Origin: Pleionea sp041591085
Lineage (GTDB): Bacteria > Pseudomonadota > Gammaproteobacteria > Enterobacterales > Kangiellaceae
Length of the DNA stretch: 14,904 nt
NCBI GenBank assembly: GCA_041591085.1
Contig: JBFHSP010000057.1
Span: 1 to 14,904 of the forward strand
Direction of reading: 5' to 3'
Shown here: one piece after another, positions 8,944 through 14,904 of the stretch
Numbering within the stretch: position 1 is the stretch's first letter
How the letters are laid out: every line of letters starts with the position of its first letter
Program-made: the position numbers and the translations under genes
The notes under the pieces: model-generated
The model's input: the letters and a program-made list of their open reading frames with translations, nothing else
Told to the model about the DNA's origin: nothing
The model's database searches: none

Positions 8944-10370
8944 TATCGGGCTCCTTTTCCTAATAATATGACTTCAACTGTCTGTAATAGAACAAACAGA
9001 TCCATTAAAAATGAATGATTTTTTACATAATACAAATCATATTGCAATTTATTGTAAGCGTCATCTTCGCTTGCGCCATAAGGGTATTTCAGCTGTGCCC
9101 AACCGGCAAGTCCTGGCTTAACCCTATGGCGAGTACTGAAAAACGGTATCGATTTATCTAGTTTTTCGACAAATTCTGGGCGTTCAGGTCGAGGACCAAC
9201 AATACTCATGTCACCTTTAAATATATTAATGATTTGGGGTAATTCATCAATTCGAGTTTTTCGAATGAATTTACCAACCGCAGTTATTCGAGTGTCATTG
9301 GCCGCAGCCCACTGAGCACCATCTTTTTCGGCATTGGTGATCATAGAACGAAACTTAAGCAGCTTGAAGGTTTTTCCATTTAAGCCAACTCGTTCTTGAC
9401 TGTAAAAAATAGGGCCTTTAAATCCGCTTTCAATAAAAATCGCTAATGCAGTGAGAATTAGAATAGGAAACATCATAGCTAAAATTAGTGAGCTTGCAGC
9501 AAAGTCAAATAAACGGCGGATAAACTGGTCAAAACCACCTCGTTTACATCCATCGGTAAAAATCATCCAAGAGGGGTTAAGCATATCAATGCGCACCATT
9601 CCTAGCTCTCGCTCCCAGAAAGACACTAAGTCGATGACATTCACATTTGACAACTTACAATTTAAGAGATCATCCACCGGTAACTTTTTGCGTCTATCTG
9701 AAATGGCAAGTACGATTTCTTCAATATCATAGGCCTGACAGTAATCAGCCAGGCTATTTCCTGGTTTGACTATAAATTGTTCAGGAACTATTGGATCCTC
9801 GTTAGCAAAAGCTACAAAACCATGAATTGAATATGAAGCATTGGGAGGTGTGAGGGCTCTGGTTGGGTGTACCCCATCGAACATACCTTCAACCACCTTG
9901 CCCGTCCCTAAAATCAAAATTTTTCGTCTTAACAGCCTTGTATCAACAGTATGATAAAAAACTAAACGAGTCAGTACGACACCGACGAAAGCACAAATCA
10001 ACGAATAGGCCAAAAGACCACGACCTAAAAGTAGCTCGGGAATTAAATAATACAAAACGAACAAGCCGAGTCCACCCAGTATCATACTGATTAGTACTCG
10101 GGTAAGAATTCCAGGCAGCAAAAACTTACCTTGCAAGGGTGGCGTTTGGTACTGGCCCATCGCTACCATTGACATAAGAATCACAAACGCAAAGGCTCCC
10201 GCTCTGAGTGGGAAGTTGACTAAATCTTCATCCGTTGGCTGCCATATAATTTCGCCAAATCTAAAATATTGGCCTAAAAAGGCAGAATAGAACAACACGC
10301 CAATTTCTATTATCAGCAAGAGCAAGAACTGAGTTCTAAAATGATGATTGAATAACTTAACAGTCGCCAT
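8943..10370 (-). CDS. Undecaprenyl-phosphate sugar phosphotransferase, XrtA/EpsB type
   Basis: A 475-residue initiating enzyme that transfers a sugar-1-phosphate from a nucleotide sugar to undecaprenyl phosphate at the inner membrane. The N-terminal half has about four membrane helices and a nucleotide-binding-like domain (ILILGTGKVVEGMF, 151-164). LNPSWMIFTDG (264-274) is characteristic of the PEP-CTERM sugar transferases (TIGR03013). The catalytic Bac_transf domain fills residues 284-470, with KLLKFRSM (336-343), the DTRITAVGKFIRKTRIDELPQ block ending at 379, and GDMSIVGPRPERPEF (386-400). The ATG has AAAGGA seven to eight bases upstream. It is the first gene of the tight EPS cluster, lying behind a 328-base regulatory gap. 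Confidence 0.95.
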   Translation of the reverse strand: MATVKLFNHHFRTQFLLLLIIEIGVLFYSAFLGQYFRFGEIIWQPTDEDLVNFPLRAGAFAFVILMSMVAMGQYQTPPLQGKFLLPGILTRVLISMILGGLGLFVLYYLIPELLLGRGLLAYSLICAFVGVVLTRLVFYHTVDTRLLRRKILILGTGKVVEGMFDGVHPTRALTPPNASYSIHGFVAFANEDPIVPEQFIVKPGNSLADYCQAYDIEEIVLAISDRRKKLPVDDLLNCKLSNVNVIDLVSFWERELGMVRIDMLNPSWMIFTDGCKRGGFDQFIRRLFDFAASSLILAMMFPILILTALAIFIESGFKGPIFYSQERVGLNGKTFKLLKFRSMITNAEKDGAQWAAANDTRITAVGKFIRKTRIDELPQIINIFKGDMSIVGPRPERPEFVEKLDKSIPFFSTRHRVKPGLAGWAQLKYPYGASEDDAYNKLQYDLYYVKNHSFLMDLFVLLQTVEVILLGKGAR

Positions 10371-10394
10371 GTCGCTTTTCCTTTAACGATAGTC

Positions 10395-10409
10395 GCAAAC
10401 CTTTTGCCC
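10395..10409 (-). promoter_or_regulatory. Possible sigma-54 (-24/-12) promoter element
   Basis: On the minus strand GGGCAA-N5-TTGC fits the sigma-54 consensus TGGCAC-N5-TTGC, with GG (10408-10407) and GC (10396-10395) separated by exactly ten bases. Transcription would start near 10383, leaving a leader of only about 12 bases that still includes the AAAGGA ribosome site. XrtA loci are commonly accompanied by the PrsK/PrsR two-component system, whose regulator acts with sigma-54, so the motif has a plausible partner. No regulator is in this window. A 15-base match of this quality can also occur by chance. Confidence 0.35.
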
Positions 10410-10501
10410 TAAAGATGGCGTGGTCCCCAGTATCGAATATTCTAAATTTTTTCACTTCTATTTTATGAGCCTTTGTTTAATTTCATCTAGCTACACCACA
10501 C

Positions 10502-10532
10502 CATAGCTAAATACAACATCTGATTAGCTATG
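10502..10532. repeat. 9-bp inverted repeat in the EPS leader
   Basis: CATAGCTAA (10502-10510) and TTAGCTATG (10524-10532) are perfect inverted copies separated by 13 bases. A third TAGCTA lies at 10488-10493. As RNA the arms form a nine-pair stem about 40-70 nt downstream of the predicted transcription start. As DNA they could be an operator. No U-run follows, so it is not a Rho-independent terminator. Confidence 0.6.
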
Positions 10533-10580
10533 TAGCAACAATAAACAAAAGTCCCAGTATTTTCGAAAGGGGGGTTAAAG

Positions 10581-10609
10581 ATCGTACGCTTCGATATTTG
10601 AGATGTCAA
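10581..10609 (-). promoter_or_regulatory. Sigma-70 promoter of the EPS operon
   Basis: A perfect -35 box TTGACA (10609-10604) and a -10 box TACGAT (10586-10581, four of six consensus bases) are separated by 17 bases on the minus strand. The predicted start is near 10574. It points at the sugar transferase gene. The -35 box lies within one copy of the direct repeat listed separately, so the promoter is probably regulated. Confidence 0.6.
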
Positions 10610-10642
10610 TAAGACAAATCTGAGATGTGAATTAATATCGAA
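10590..10642. promoter_or_regulatory. Compound operator: two direct repeats inside a 9-bp inverted repeat
   Basis: Direct repeats ATTTGAGATGTCAAT (10596-10610) and ATCTGAGATGTGAAT (10618-10632) match at 13 of 15 positions and are offset by exactly 22 bp, two helical turns. They are framed by TTCGATATT (10590-10598) and its perfect inverse AATATCGAA (10634-10642). The left direct repeat covers the -35 box of the EPS promoter. Repeats in phase on one face of the helix suit a protein that binds as a tandem dimer, such as an OmpR/PhoB-like response regulator, but the regulator is unknown. Confidence 0.55.
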
Positions 10643-10698
10643 TTAAATGTCCATTCCTTTGAAACTGCGGTCCTAATTTGTTTCTTTATGTCACTATG

Positions 10699-10962
10699 TT
10701 AACGGCGCTTTTCAACAAACTCGATAAGGTTGCCGACTGTCGCAAAAACTTCCGCGTCGAGTTCATCGTCGTCGACTGCAAAGCCAAACTGCTCTTCGAG
10801 CCCAGTTAATACCGAAACAATGGCCATAGAATCAAACTCTGGGAAGTTCCCGAGTAAAGGCGTTTCATCGGTAAGATCGGTGATTTCAACATCGAGAGAT
10901 AGTATATCAATCAACAGTTGTTTCACTAAATTGGCTGAATTGGTAGGGCTCATAATCGACAT
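10699..10962 (-). CDS. Acyl carrier protein, XrtA-system type
   Basis: A small acidic protein of 87 residues from the ATG at 10962. A TTG at 10971 and an ATG at 10953 are alternative starts, and none has a good Shine-Dalgarno sequence. The phosphopantetheine site is FPEFDSMAIVSVLTGLEEQFG, counted here from the ATG at 10962, with the carrier serine at residue 45. The tail DDDELDAEVFATVGNLIEFVEKR is typical of the stand-alone carrier proteins found with exosortase A loci rather than of fatty-acid AcpP. In other loci it travels with an acyl-CoA ligase and a PLP-dependent decarboxylase, and neither is present here. It is transcribed toward the EPS operon with no terminator visible in between, so readthrough is possible, and it is divergent from serA. 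Confidence 0.88.
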   Translation of the reverse strand: MSIMSPTNSANLVKQLLIDILSLDVEITDLTDETPLLGNFPEFDSMAIVSVLTGLEEQFGFAVDDDELDAEVFATVGNLIEFVEKRR

Positions 10963-11171
10963 CTGTAACAATTTGGCGCGATTTTAGCAGTATCGGCCCT
11001 ATTTTGCACCGTTGAATTCTTATCTGAAGAAGTGAGGGTTTCTTAAACTCAATGGGTACAAAAATTCACAACACTAGCAGTGGTAATATCGCGAAATATT
11101 AATTACATTAGCTCTAAGCGTATTTTCGCTGCAGTGCGGAAATTCTATCAACTATAAAGAGGATATGCGTT

Positions 11172-12407
11172 GTGAATATTCAGGCGACTTCGTTTGAAAA
11201 AGACAAAATCAAAATTGTGCTATTAGAAGGTATTCATGAGAGTGCGGAAGGGGTCTTTCGTAATAATGGATACACTAATATATTCACAGCGGCTAAATCG
11301 CTTCTCGATGCAGAATTAAAAGAAGTGCTCGCAGATGCCCACTTTTTGGGAATTCGCTCCAGAACTCAAGTAACTGATGAGCTTTTGGACTATGCGCCTA
11401 AGCTCGCCGCCATTGGTTGTTTTTGCATTGGTACCAATCAAGTTGATCTAATAGCTACCGAAAAAAGAGGTATTCCAGTCTTTAATGCGCCTTTTGCTAA
11501 CACCCGCAGTGTTGCGGAGTTGGTGCTTGGAGAAATGATTTTATTGCTTCGAGGCGTGCCAGAAAAAAGCGCGGCTGCACATCGTGGAGAGTGGATTAAG
11601 TCTGCCAGCGGCTCTTTTGAAACCCGTGGTAAAACCCTCGGCATTATTGGTTATGGTCATATCGGCACTCAAATCGGGATATTGGCTGAAGGCGTTGGTA
11701 TGAATGTTCAATTTTTTGATATTGAAAGTAAGCTAAGCCTAGGTAATGCCAAACCAGCTCAAAACCTTAATGAGCTTTTGGCTACATCTGACGTGGTTAC
11801 TCTGCATGTTCCTGAAACGTCATTAACCAAAAATATGATGGGCGCAGAGCAAATTAAGCTTATGAAACCTGGTGCTATTCTGATTAATGCATCAAGAGGA
11901 ACAGTGGTTGATATCGATGCTCTGGTAGAAGGCCTGCAGTCTAAACAAATTGGAGGTGCCGCCATTGATGTTTTTCCAGTTGAGCCAAAATCGAATCAAG
12001 AGGAATTTCAATCACCACTTAGAGCATTTGATAATGTCATATTAACTCCACATGTTGGAGGTAGTACTTTGGAGGCGCAAGCCAATATTGGTATTGAAGT
12101 GAGCGAAAAGCTGGTGAAGTACAGTGATAACGGTTCGACGCTTTCCTCGGTGAATTTCCCAGAAGTTGCGCTGCCGCCTCACGCCGGAAAACACCGTATT
12201 TGTCATATTCACCACAATGAGCCCGGAGTTTTGGCTAAAATCAATGACATATTCGGTGCGGTCAACGTGAATATTTCGGCCCAATATTTACAAACCACTT
12301 CGGAATTAGGTTATGTCGTGACGGATATCGACCAAACGTCCAGCGACAAAGCATTTGAGCAGCTGAAACAAGTGAAAGGAACTATTAGAACTCGAATTTT
12401 GTATTAA
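11172..12407 (+). CDS. serA: D-3-phosphoglycerate dehydrogenase
   Basis: A 411-residue enzyme of the first committed step of serine synthesis, one residue longer than E. coli SerA. The NAD-binding loop is GIIGYGHIGTQIG (157-169). Catalytic residues fit R242 (NASRG), E271 (PVEP) and H294 (TPHVGGST). A C-terminal ACT domain starts near residue 340. HNEPG (N349) and VNIS (N367) match the serine-binding asparagines of the E. coli enzyme, so feedback inhibition by serine is likely kept. The start is GTG with AGAGG about nine bases upstream. No convincing promoter could be picked in the 209-base gap shared with the divergent carrier-protein gene. It ends at a terminator shared with rpiA. Confidence 0.97.
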   Translation: MNIQATSFEKDKIKIVLLEGIHESAEGVFRNNGYTNIFTAAKSLLDAELKEVLADAHFLGIRSRTQVTDELLDYAPKLAAIGCFCIGTNQVDLIATEKRGIPVFNAPFANTRSVAELVLGEMILLLRGVPEKSAAAHRGEWIKSASGSFETRGKTLGIIGYGHIGTQIGILAEGVGMNVQFFDIESKLSLGNAKPAQNLNELLATSDVVTLHVPETSLTKNMMGAEQIKLMKPGAILINASRGTVVDIDALVEGLQSKQIGGAAIDVFPVEPKSNQEEFQSPLRAFDNVILTPHVGGSTLEAQANIGIEVSEKLVKYSDNGSTLSSVNFPEVALPPHAGKHRICHIHHNEPGVLAKINDIFGAVNVNISAQYLQTTSELGYVVTDIDQTSSDKAFEQLKQVKGTIRTRILY

Positions 12408-12426
12408 TTGATCCTAATGGGAAAAT

Positions 12427-12454
12427 AAAAAAAGGCTCAATAGAGCCTTTTTTT
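12427..12454. terminator. Bidirectional Rho-independent terminator between serA and rpiA
   Basis: The stem GGCTC/GAGCC with an AATA loop is flanked by seven A on the left and seven T on the right, so it works for serA on the plus strand and for rpiA on the minus strand. It lies 19 bases after the serA stop. Confidence 0.92.
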
Positions 12455-12474
12455 ATTCATTCCAAGTAGCCTTA

Positions 12475-13134
12475 TTAAGCCTTCATGACTTTCACACCAT
12501 CTTTCGAAGCGAGTAACAATACATCAGCCGACCGAGCCGCAAAGAGTCCATTTGTCACCACGCCAACAATTTGGTTAATTTTATTTTCGAGTGAAATTGG
12601 TTCGATAATATCTAAATTATGTACATCTAAAATGATGTTGCCGTTATCGGTAGTGCAACCTTCGCGATAAACTGGATCTCCTCCAAGTTTTACTAACTCT
12701 CTAGCCACATGACTTCTGGCCATTGGGATCACTTCTACAGGTAAAGGAAAAGCGCCGAGTTTGCGAACCAGTTTTGATTCATCAGCAATACAAACAAATT
12801 TTTCTGCAACGGCTGCGACAATTTTTTCTCGGGTTAGGGCGGCGCCGCCACCTTTAATCAGCTGCAACAGATGATTGGATTCATCAGCTCCATCAATATA
12901 AACCGGTACTCTATTAACAGTGTTAAGTTCAAAAACAGGAATACCATGAGACTTCAACCGAGCTGTAGATGCATCTGAGCTAGAAACTGCTCCAGCTATT
13001 AGGTGTTTTTTAGTGGCGAGTGCATCGATAAAAAAGTTAACCGTGCTTCCAGTACCGACACCGACAATTTCATCTTCTTCAATGTACTGTAAGGCTTGTT
13101 CTGCAGCTTGCTTTTTTAGCTCATCTTGGGTCAT
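12475..13134 (-). CDS. rpiA: Ribose-5-phosphate isomerase A
   Basis: A 219-residue enzyme, the same length as E. coli RpiA, that interconverts ribose-5-phosphate and ribulose-5-phosphate in the pentose phosphate pathway. Signature motifs are intact: the phosphate loop GVGTGSTVNFFIDAL (25-39), YIDGADESN with D81 and D84, and KGGGAALTREKIVA with K94 and the catalytic E103. It is convergent with serA, the same gene pairing as in E. coli. A TATACT hexamer at 13176-13171 could be its -10 box, but no good -35 box is present, so it may instead be read from the EVE-domain gene upstream. Confidence 0.97.
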   Translation of the reverse strand: MTQDELKKQAAEQALQYIEEDEIVGVGTGSTVNFFIDALATKKHLIAGAVSSSDASTARLKSHGIPVFELNTVNRVPVYIDGADESNHLLQLIKGGGAALTREKIVAAVAEKFVCIADESKLVRKLGAFPLPVEVIPMARSHVARELVKLGGDPVYREGCTTDNGNIILDVHNLDIIEPISLENKINQIVGVVTNGLFAARSADVLLLASKDGVKVMKA

Positions 13135-13216
13135 GCAAAGTCCAAAAGTAGGTAAAAGATTTAGCTTGATAGTATACCTGAGATAACCACTAGAAGGTAT
13201 GCAAACATCAGCTATT

Positions 13217-13684
13217 TCATTGTTCTAGAGCTTCTATACATTGCCATTGTTGTTTGGTGACAGCACACACCGACAAACGGAAGCCCTTGCGAATGAGTGG
13301 AAAGTCAGACTCGAGTAAAAATTGATTTTGTTTTAACTGCTTTAAGGTGACCGGGTTTTTAAAGTGTCGAAGATATTTAACCTCGACCAAGAGCCAGCGA
13401 GGGTTATCAGGTAATGACTTTGGGTCAAAGTAACTAGATTTTTGCTCAAACTGGCTTGGATCAGGCTTAGCATCGCTGCATATTTCCATGACGCCTACTA
13501 CAGCAGGAACTTTACAGCTTGAGTGATAAAAAAAGGCTAAGTCGCCTTTTTTAAAGTCATCTCGTAGCATATTTCGCACTTGATAGTTTCTTATGCCTCC
13601 CCATGGTTCGATTTGATGAGGACGAGTTTTTAAGTCATCTATGCTGAACTCATCGGGTTCAGACTTCATTAACCAATAATTCAT
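13217..13684 (-). CDS. EVE domain-containing protein
   Basis: A 155-residue single-domain protein of the EVE family (relatives of human thymocyte nuclear protein 1). The opening NYWLMKSEPDEFSIDDL, the WGGIRNYQVRNMLRD block (about 29-43) and GDLAFFYHSSCKVPAVVGVMEI are diagnostic. EVE domains share the PUA-like fold and are thought to bind modified nucleic-acid bases, but the role of the stand-alone bacterial form is not established. The start ATG lacks a clear Shine-Dalgarno sequence. The gene lies 82 bases upstream of rpiA in the same direction and is divergent from the small membrane-protein gene. Confidence 0.93.
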   Translation of the reverse strand: MNYWLMKSEPDEFSIDDLKTRPHQIEPWGGIRNYQVRNMLRDDFKKGDLAFFYHSSCKVPAVVGVMEICSDAKPDPSQFEQKSSYFDPKSLPDNPRWLLVEVKYLRHFKNPVTLKQLKQNQFLLESDFPLIRKGFRLSVCAVTKQQWQCIEALEQ

Positions 13685-13722
13685 AGGACTTAGCCATTGT
13701 TGTAATGTGTAGAATAGTTATC

Positions 13723-13751
13723 AAAATACGAGATAAAGTGTTGCATATCAA
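13723..13751 (-). promoter_or_regulatory. Candidate promoter of the EVE-domain gene
   Basis: On the minus strand TTGATA (13751-13746) and TATTTT (13728-13723) are separated by 17 bases, each matching four to five of six consensus positions. The predicted start near 13716 leaves a leader of about 32 bases. Confidence 0.4.
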
Positions 13752-13862
13752 ATCAAACAGGATTACATTATTCGTCCGGTTAAAAAACGTTCTAACGTAC
13801 CATTTAAATCGGTTAGGGAAGTTGCTCGACAGGAGTCAAAAAACAATAACTCGCTTTTCAGT

Positions 13863-13892
13863 TTGCCTACAAAATTGAAGTAAGCGTATAAC
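13863..13892 (+). promoter_or_regulatory. Candidate promoter of the 43-residue membrane-protein gene
   Basis: TTGCCT (13863-13868) and TATAAC (13887-13892) are separated by 18 bases. The predicted start at about 13899-13900 coincides with the first base of a small hairpin (AACCT/AGGTT, 13900-13913), so the transcript would begin with this stem directly before its ribosome site. Confidence 0.45.
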
Positions 13893-13923
13893 AAGAACAA
13901 ACCTCTAAAGGTTGGAGCGTCCC

Positions 13924-14055
13924 ATGAAAAAGAAGCCAGATGTACTGGTTGTCTTGGCCGCGATTTTAGGGTTGGGTATTGCTGTATCAAGTGTTGGTAA
14001 TTCGGGAGAAGTTTCTCAAGTTGCTAAAGTTGAAGTCCAATCAGTATCACGATAG
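13924..14055 (+). CDS. Small single-span membrane protein, function unknown
   Basis: A 43-residue frame beginning MKKKPDVLVVLAAILGLGIA and ending SVSR. A positively charged start, a hydrophobic segment at about residues 7-24 and a 19-residue polar tail predict an inner-membrane protein with its C-terminus in the periplasm, or a secreted peptide. It is supported by GGAG seven bases before the ATG, a promoter-like sequence upstream and a strong terminator 17 bases downstream, which make a complete transcription unit. I do not recognise the family. A frame on the opposite strand (13763-13990) overlaps it but has no supporting signals. Confidence 0.7.
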   Translation: MKKKPDVLVVLAAILGLGIAVSSVGNSGEVSQVAKVEVQSVSR

Positions 14056-14071
14056 GTCATAACCAAGAAAT

Positions 14072-14099
14072 AAAAAAACCTGCTTTTGCAGGTTTTTTT
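14072..14099. terminator. Bidirectional Rho-independent terminator
   Basis: The stem CCTGC/GCAGG with a TTTT loop is flanked by seven A and seven T. It ends the small membrane-protein gene on the plus strand and the ssrS-fau transcript on the minus strand, whose fau stop lies 32 bases away. Confidence 0.92.
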
Positions 14100-14130
14100 A
14101 TGTCCTTCCGTTAATTAATCTGAACTCAGG

Positions 14131-14724
14131 TTAACTGAAACTATAATATTTTGATGGCGTCACAACGCCATCCAAGGGTAGATCCCAAGTTTCGTATGGA
14201 ATGGATGCGACTTTTTGCTCTTCAAAAGCGACCCCAACAAAGAGAGGTCTGGTTTTTTGATGACGCAAATGGGCAAAAGTCCGGTCGTAAAATCCGCCCC
14301 CCATTCCTAAACGATGTCCTTGTTCATCAAAAGCAACTAGCGGCATCAGCACTGCATTTAAATGGCTTGGTCTGATGGCTTGATTAATGGGTAAAACAGG
14401 TTCATCTATTTGATATTTATTTTTTGTTAGCACGGTCGATTCGTTAAAAGGTAAAAACCATAAACAGTTTGGAGATATTGGCCGAATGACCGGCAAAAAA
14501 ACTTCAGCGTGAGCAGCCCACAGGTTTTTAAAAACCGAAGCTAAGTTTGGCTCACCGTCTTGAGATAAGAACCCCGCTATTTTAAATCCAACTTCAATCT
14601 TGAGGTGCTGAGGAAGTCTTTTTGCGAGTTGATATTGGTAAAATTGCTGTTGTTCGCCGGTTAAGGCATTACGTTTGGCGCGAATGAGTTTTCTTAGTGA
14701 GGCTTTTTCGGAGGAAAGGGACAT
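14131..14724 (-). CDS. fau: 5-formyltetrahydrofolate cyclo-ligase
   Basis: A 197-residue enzyme (YgfA/Fau) that converts 5-formyl-tetrahydrofolate to 5,10-methenyl-tetrahydrofolate using ATP. The N-terminal KASLRKLIRAKRNALT binds nucleotide, and the C-terminal RLGMGGGFYDRTFAHLR (about 139-155) is the family signature, followed by the VPIETWD-like block ASIPYETWDLPLDGVVTP. It lies directly downstream of 6S RNA, as in E. coli where the two are co-transcribed. Only about nine bases separate the estimated 3' end of 6S RNA from the ATG, and no Shine-Dalgarno sequence is seen. Translation may need the unprocessed transcript, or it may start at a point further in. Confidence 0.95.
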   Translation of the reverse strand: MSLSSEKASLRKLIRAKRNALTGEQQQFYQYQLAKRLPQHLKIEVGFKIAGFLSQDGEPNLASVFKNLWAAHAEVFLPVIRPISPNCLWFLPFNESTVLTKNKYQIDEPVLPINQAIRPSHLNAVLMPLVAFDEQGHRLGMGGGFYDRTFAHLRHQKTRPLFVGVAFEEQKVASIPYETWDLPLDGVVTPSKYYSFS

Positions 14725-14733
14725 GGAATAAAT

Positions 14734-14904
14734 GCGCTACCCAGGATGCCGTTACAGATAATGGCCCTAGAACCCAAGGCTCTAGGTGGGAGTCATGGTA
14801 TTGGATCAGGCTTTCCGGTACATGCCGGACTTGCACACCTCCAACAACTGCCCGACCCCCTCAGACAGTATTATCGGCTCAAGGACGTTCACTGTTAGCG
14901 AACA
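14734..14904 (-). ncRNA. ssrS: 6S RNA, 5' end cut by the right edge
   Basis: On the minus strand the sequence begins TGTTCGC, continues with CCTTGAGCCGATA, and near its end has a long hairpin CCTAGAGCC/GGGTTCTAGG followed by TAACGGCATCCTGGGTAGCGC. These match the closing stem and conserved blocks of E. coli 6S RNA (TGTTCGC, CCTGAGCCGATA, CCTTGAACC/GGGTTCAAGG and GGCATC). About a dozen 5' bases that should pair with the 3' end are missing beyond the window, which would bring the RNA to the usual 180-185 nt. 6S RNA binds sigma-70 RNA polymerase and lowers transcription in stationary phase. The place directly before fau is the classic one. The 3' end is set by analogy to E. coli. Confidence 0.93.

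Larger units (their letters stand above)
10371..10580 (-). other. Untranslated leader of the EPS operon
   Basis: This stretch lies between the predicted start of transcription (near 10574) and the sugar transferase ATG, giving a leader of about 200 nt. Read on the minus strand it holds, in order: a run of seven C; a 9-bp dyad with a third copy of TAGCTA next to it; an AT-rich part; and a more GC-rich last 60 bases that contain a CGATA/TATCG inverted repeat (10431-10435 and 10387-10391), a GCAAA/TTTGC hairpin, and a sigma-54-like motif. A 32-codon frame with a GTG at 10455 ends inside the sugar transferase gene. I found no match to a riboswitch, a JUMPstart/ops element or a Rho-independent terminator. 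Confidence 0.5.

Noticed and set aside
10395..10430. Resemblance of CACGC...AGGGCAAA in the leader to a cyclic-di-GMP (GEMM) riboswitch
   Set aside because: The spacing between the two blocks is wrong and the second conserved half (GGACGCAAAGCC) is missing.
10730..10987. An 85-codon plus-strand frame opposite the carrier protein
   Set aside because: Its serine/threonine-rich composition is the antisense image of the carrier-protein gene, which has a clear phosphopantetheine motif.
13763..13990. A 75-codon minus-strand frame in the gap between the EVE gene and fau
   Set aside because: It overlaps the better-supported 43-residue plus-strand gene and its promoter, has no ribosome site and resembles no protein family.
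1..14904. CRISPR arrays, tRNA genes, insertion sequences
   Set aside because: I saw no spaced direct-repeat arrays, no tRNA cloverleaf and no transposase or terminal repeats.

Overview
This window looks like part of a gammaproteobacterial chromosome, moderately AT-rich. The right half carries the order 6S RNA (ssrS) - fau - (small genes) - rpiA - serA. It resembles the neighbourhood of these genes in Escherichia coli and many other Gammaproteobacteria. The left two thirds is an exopolysaccharide (EPS) locus of the exosortase A (XrtA/PEP-CTERM) type. The species cannot be named from the sequence, and no exosortase or PEP-CTERM target protein lies inside the window.

Layout, right to left. The 6S RNA gene runs off the right edge and is followed closely by fau (5-formyltetrahydrofolate cyclo-ligase). 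A 43-residue single-span membrane protein faces fau across a shared two-way terminator. Next come an EVE-domain protein and rpiA (both minus strand), then serA (plus strand), which meets rpiA at a second two-way terminator. Left of serA everything is on the minus strand: a small XrtA-type acyl carrier protein, a 328-base regulatory gap, and then a tightly packed EPS operon. The operon order is polyprenyl-phosphate sugar transferase, outer-membrane export lipoprotein, chain-length protein, kinase-like ATPase, beta-barrel outer-membrane protein (interrupted by one in-frame stop), molybdopterin hydroxylase subunit, polysaccharide deacetylase, Wzx-type flippase, and the first ten codons of a further gene at the left edge.

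How the genes fit together. The sugar transferase loads the first sugar on undecaprenyl phosphate. The flippase moves the lipid-linked unit across the inner membrane. The chain-length protein and its ATPase partner set polymer length, the lipoprotein and beta-barrel protein belong to the export route, and the deacetylase trims acetyl groups in the periplasm. The acyl carrier protein is a known companion of XrtA loci. The molybdopterin subunit is the foreign-looking member.

Most notable points: (1) the kinase-like ATPase has lost the Walker A lysine, the second aspartate of Walker A' and any tyrosine-rich tail, so it is probably a pseudokinase; (2) the adjacent outer-membrane protein has a single TAA in an otherwise intact 444-codon frame; (3) an orphan molybdenum hydroxylase subunit sits where related loci often carry a secretion ATPase; (4) the gap before the operon holds a good sigma-70 promoter whose -35 box lies in one copy of a 15-bp direct repeat spaced by exactly 22 bp, the pair being framed by a 9-bp perfect inverted repeat, followed by a leader of about 200 nt with a 9-bp dyad.
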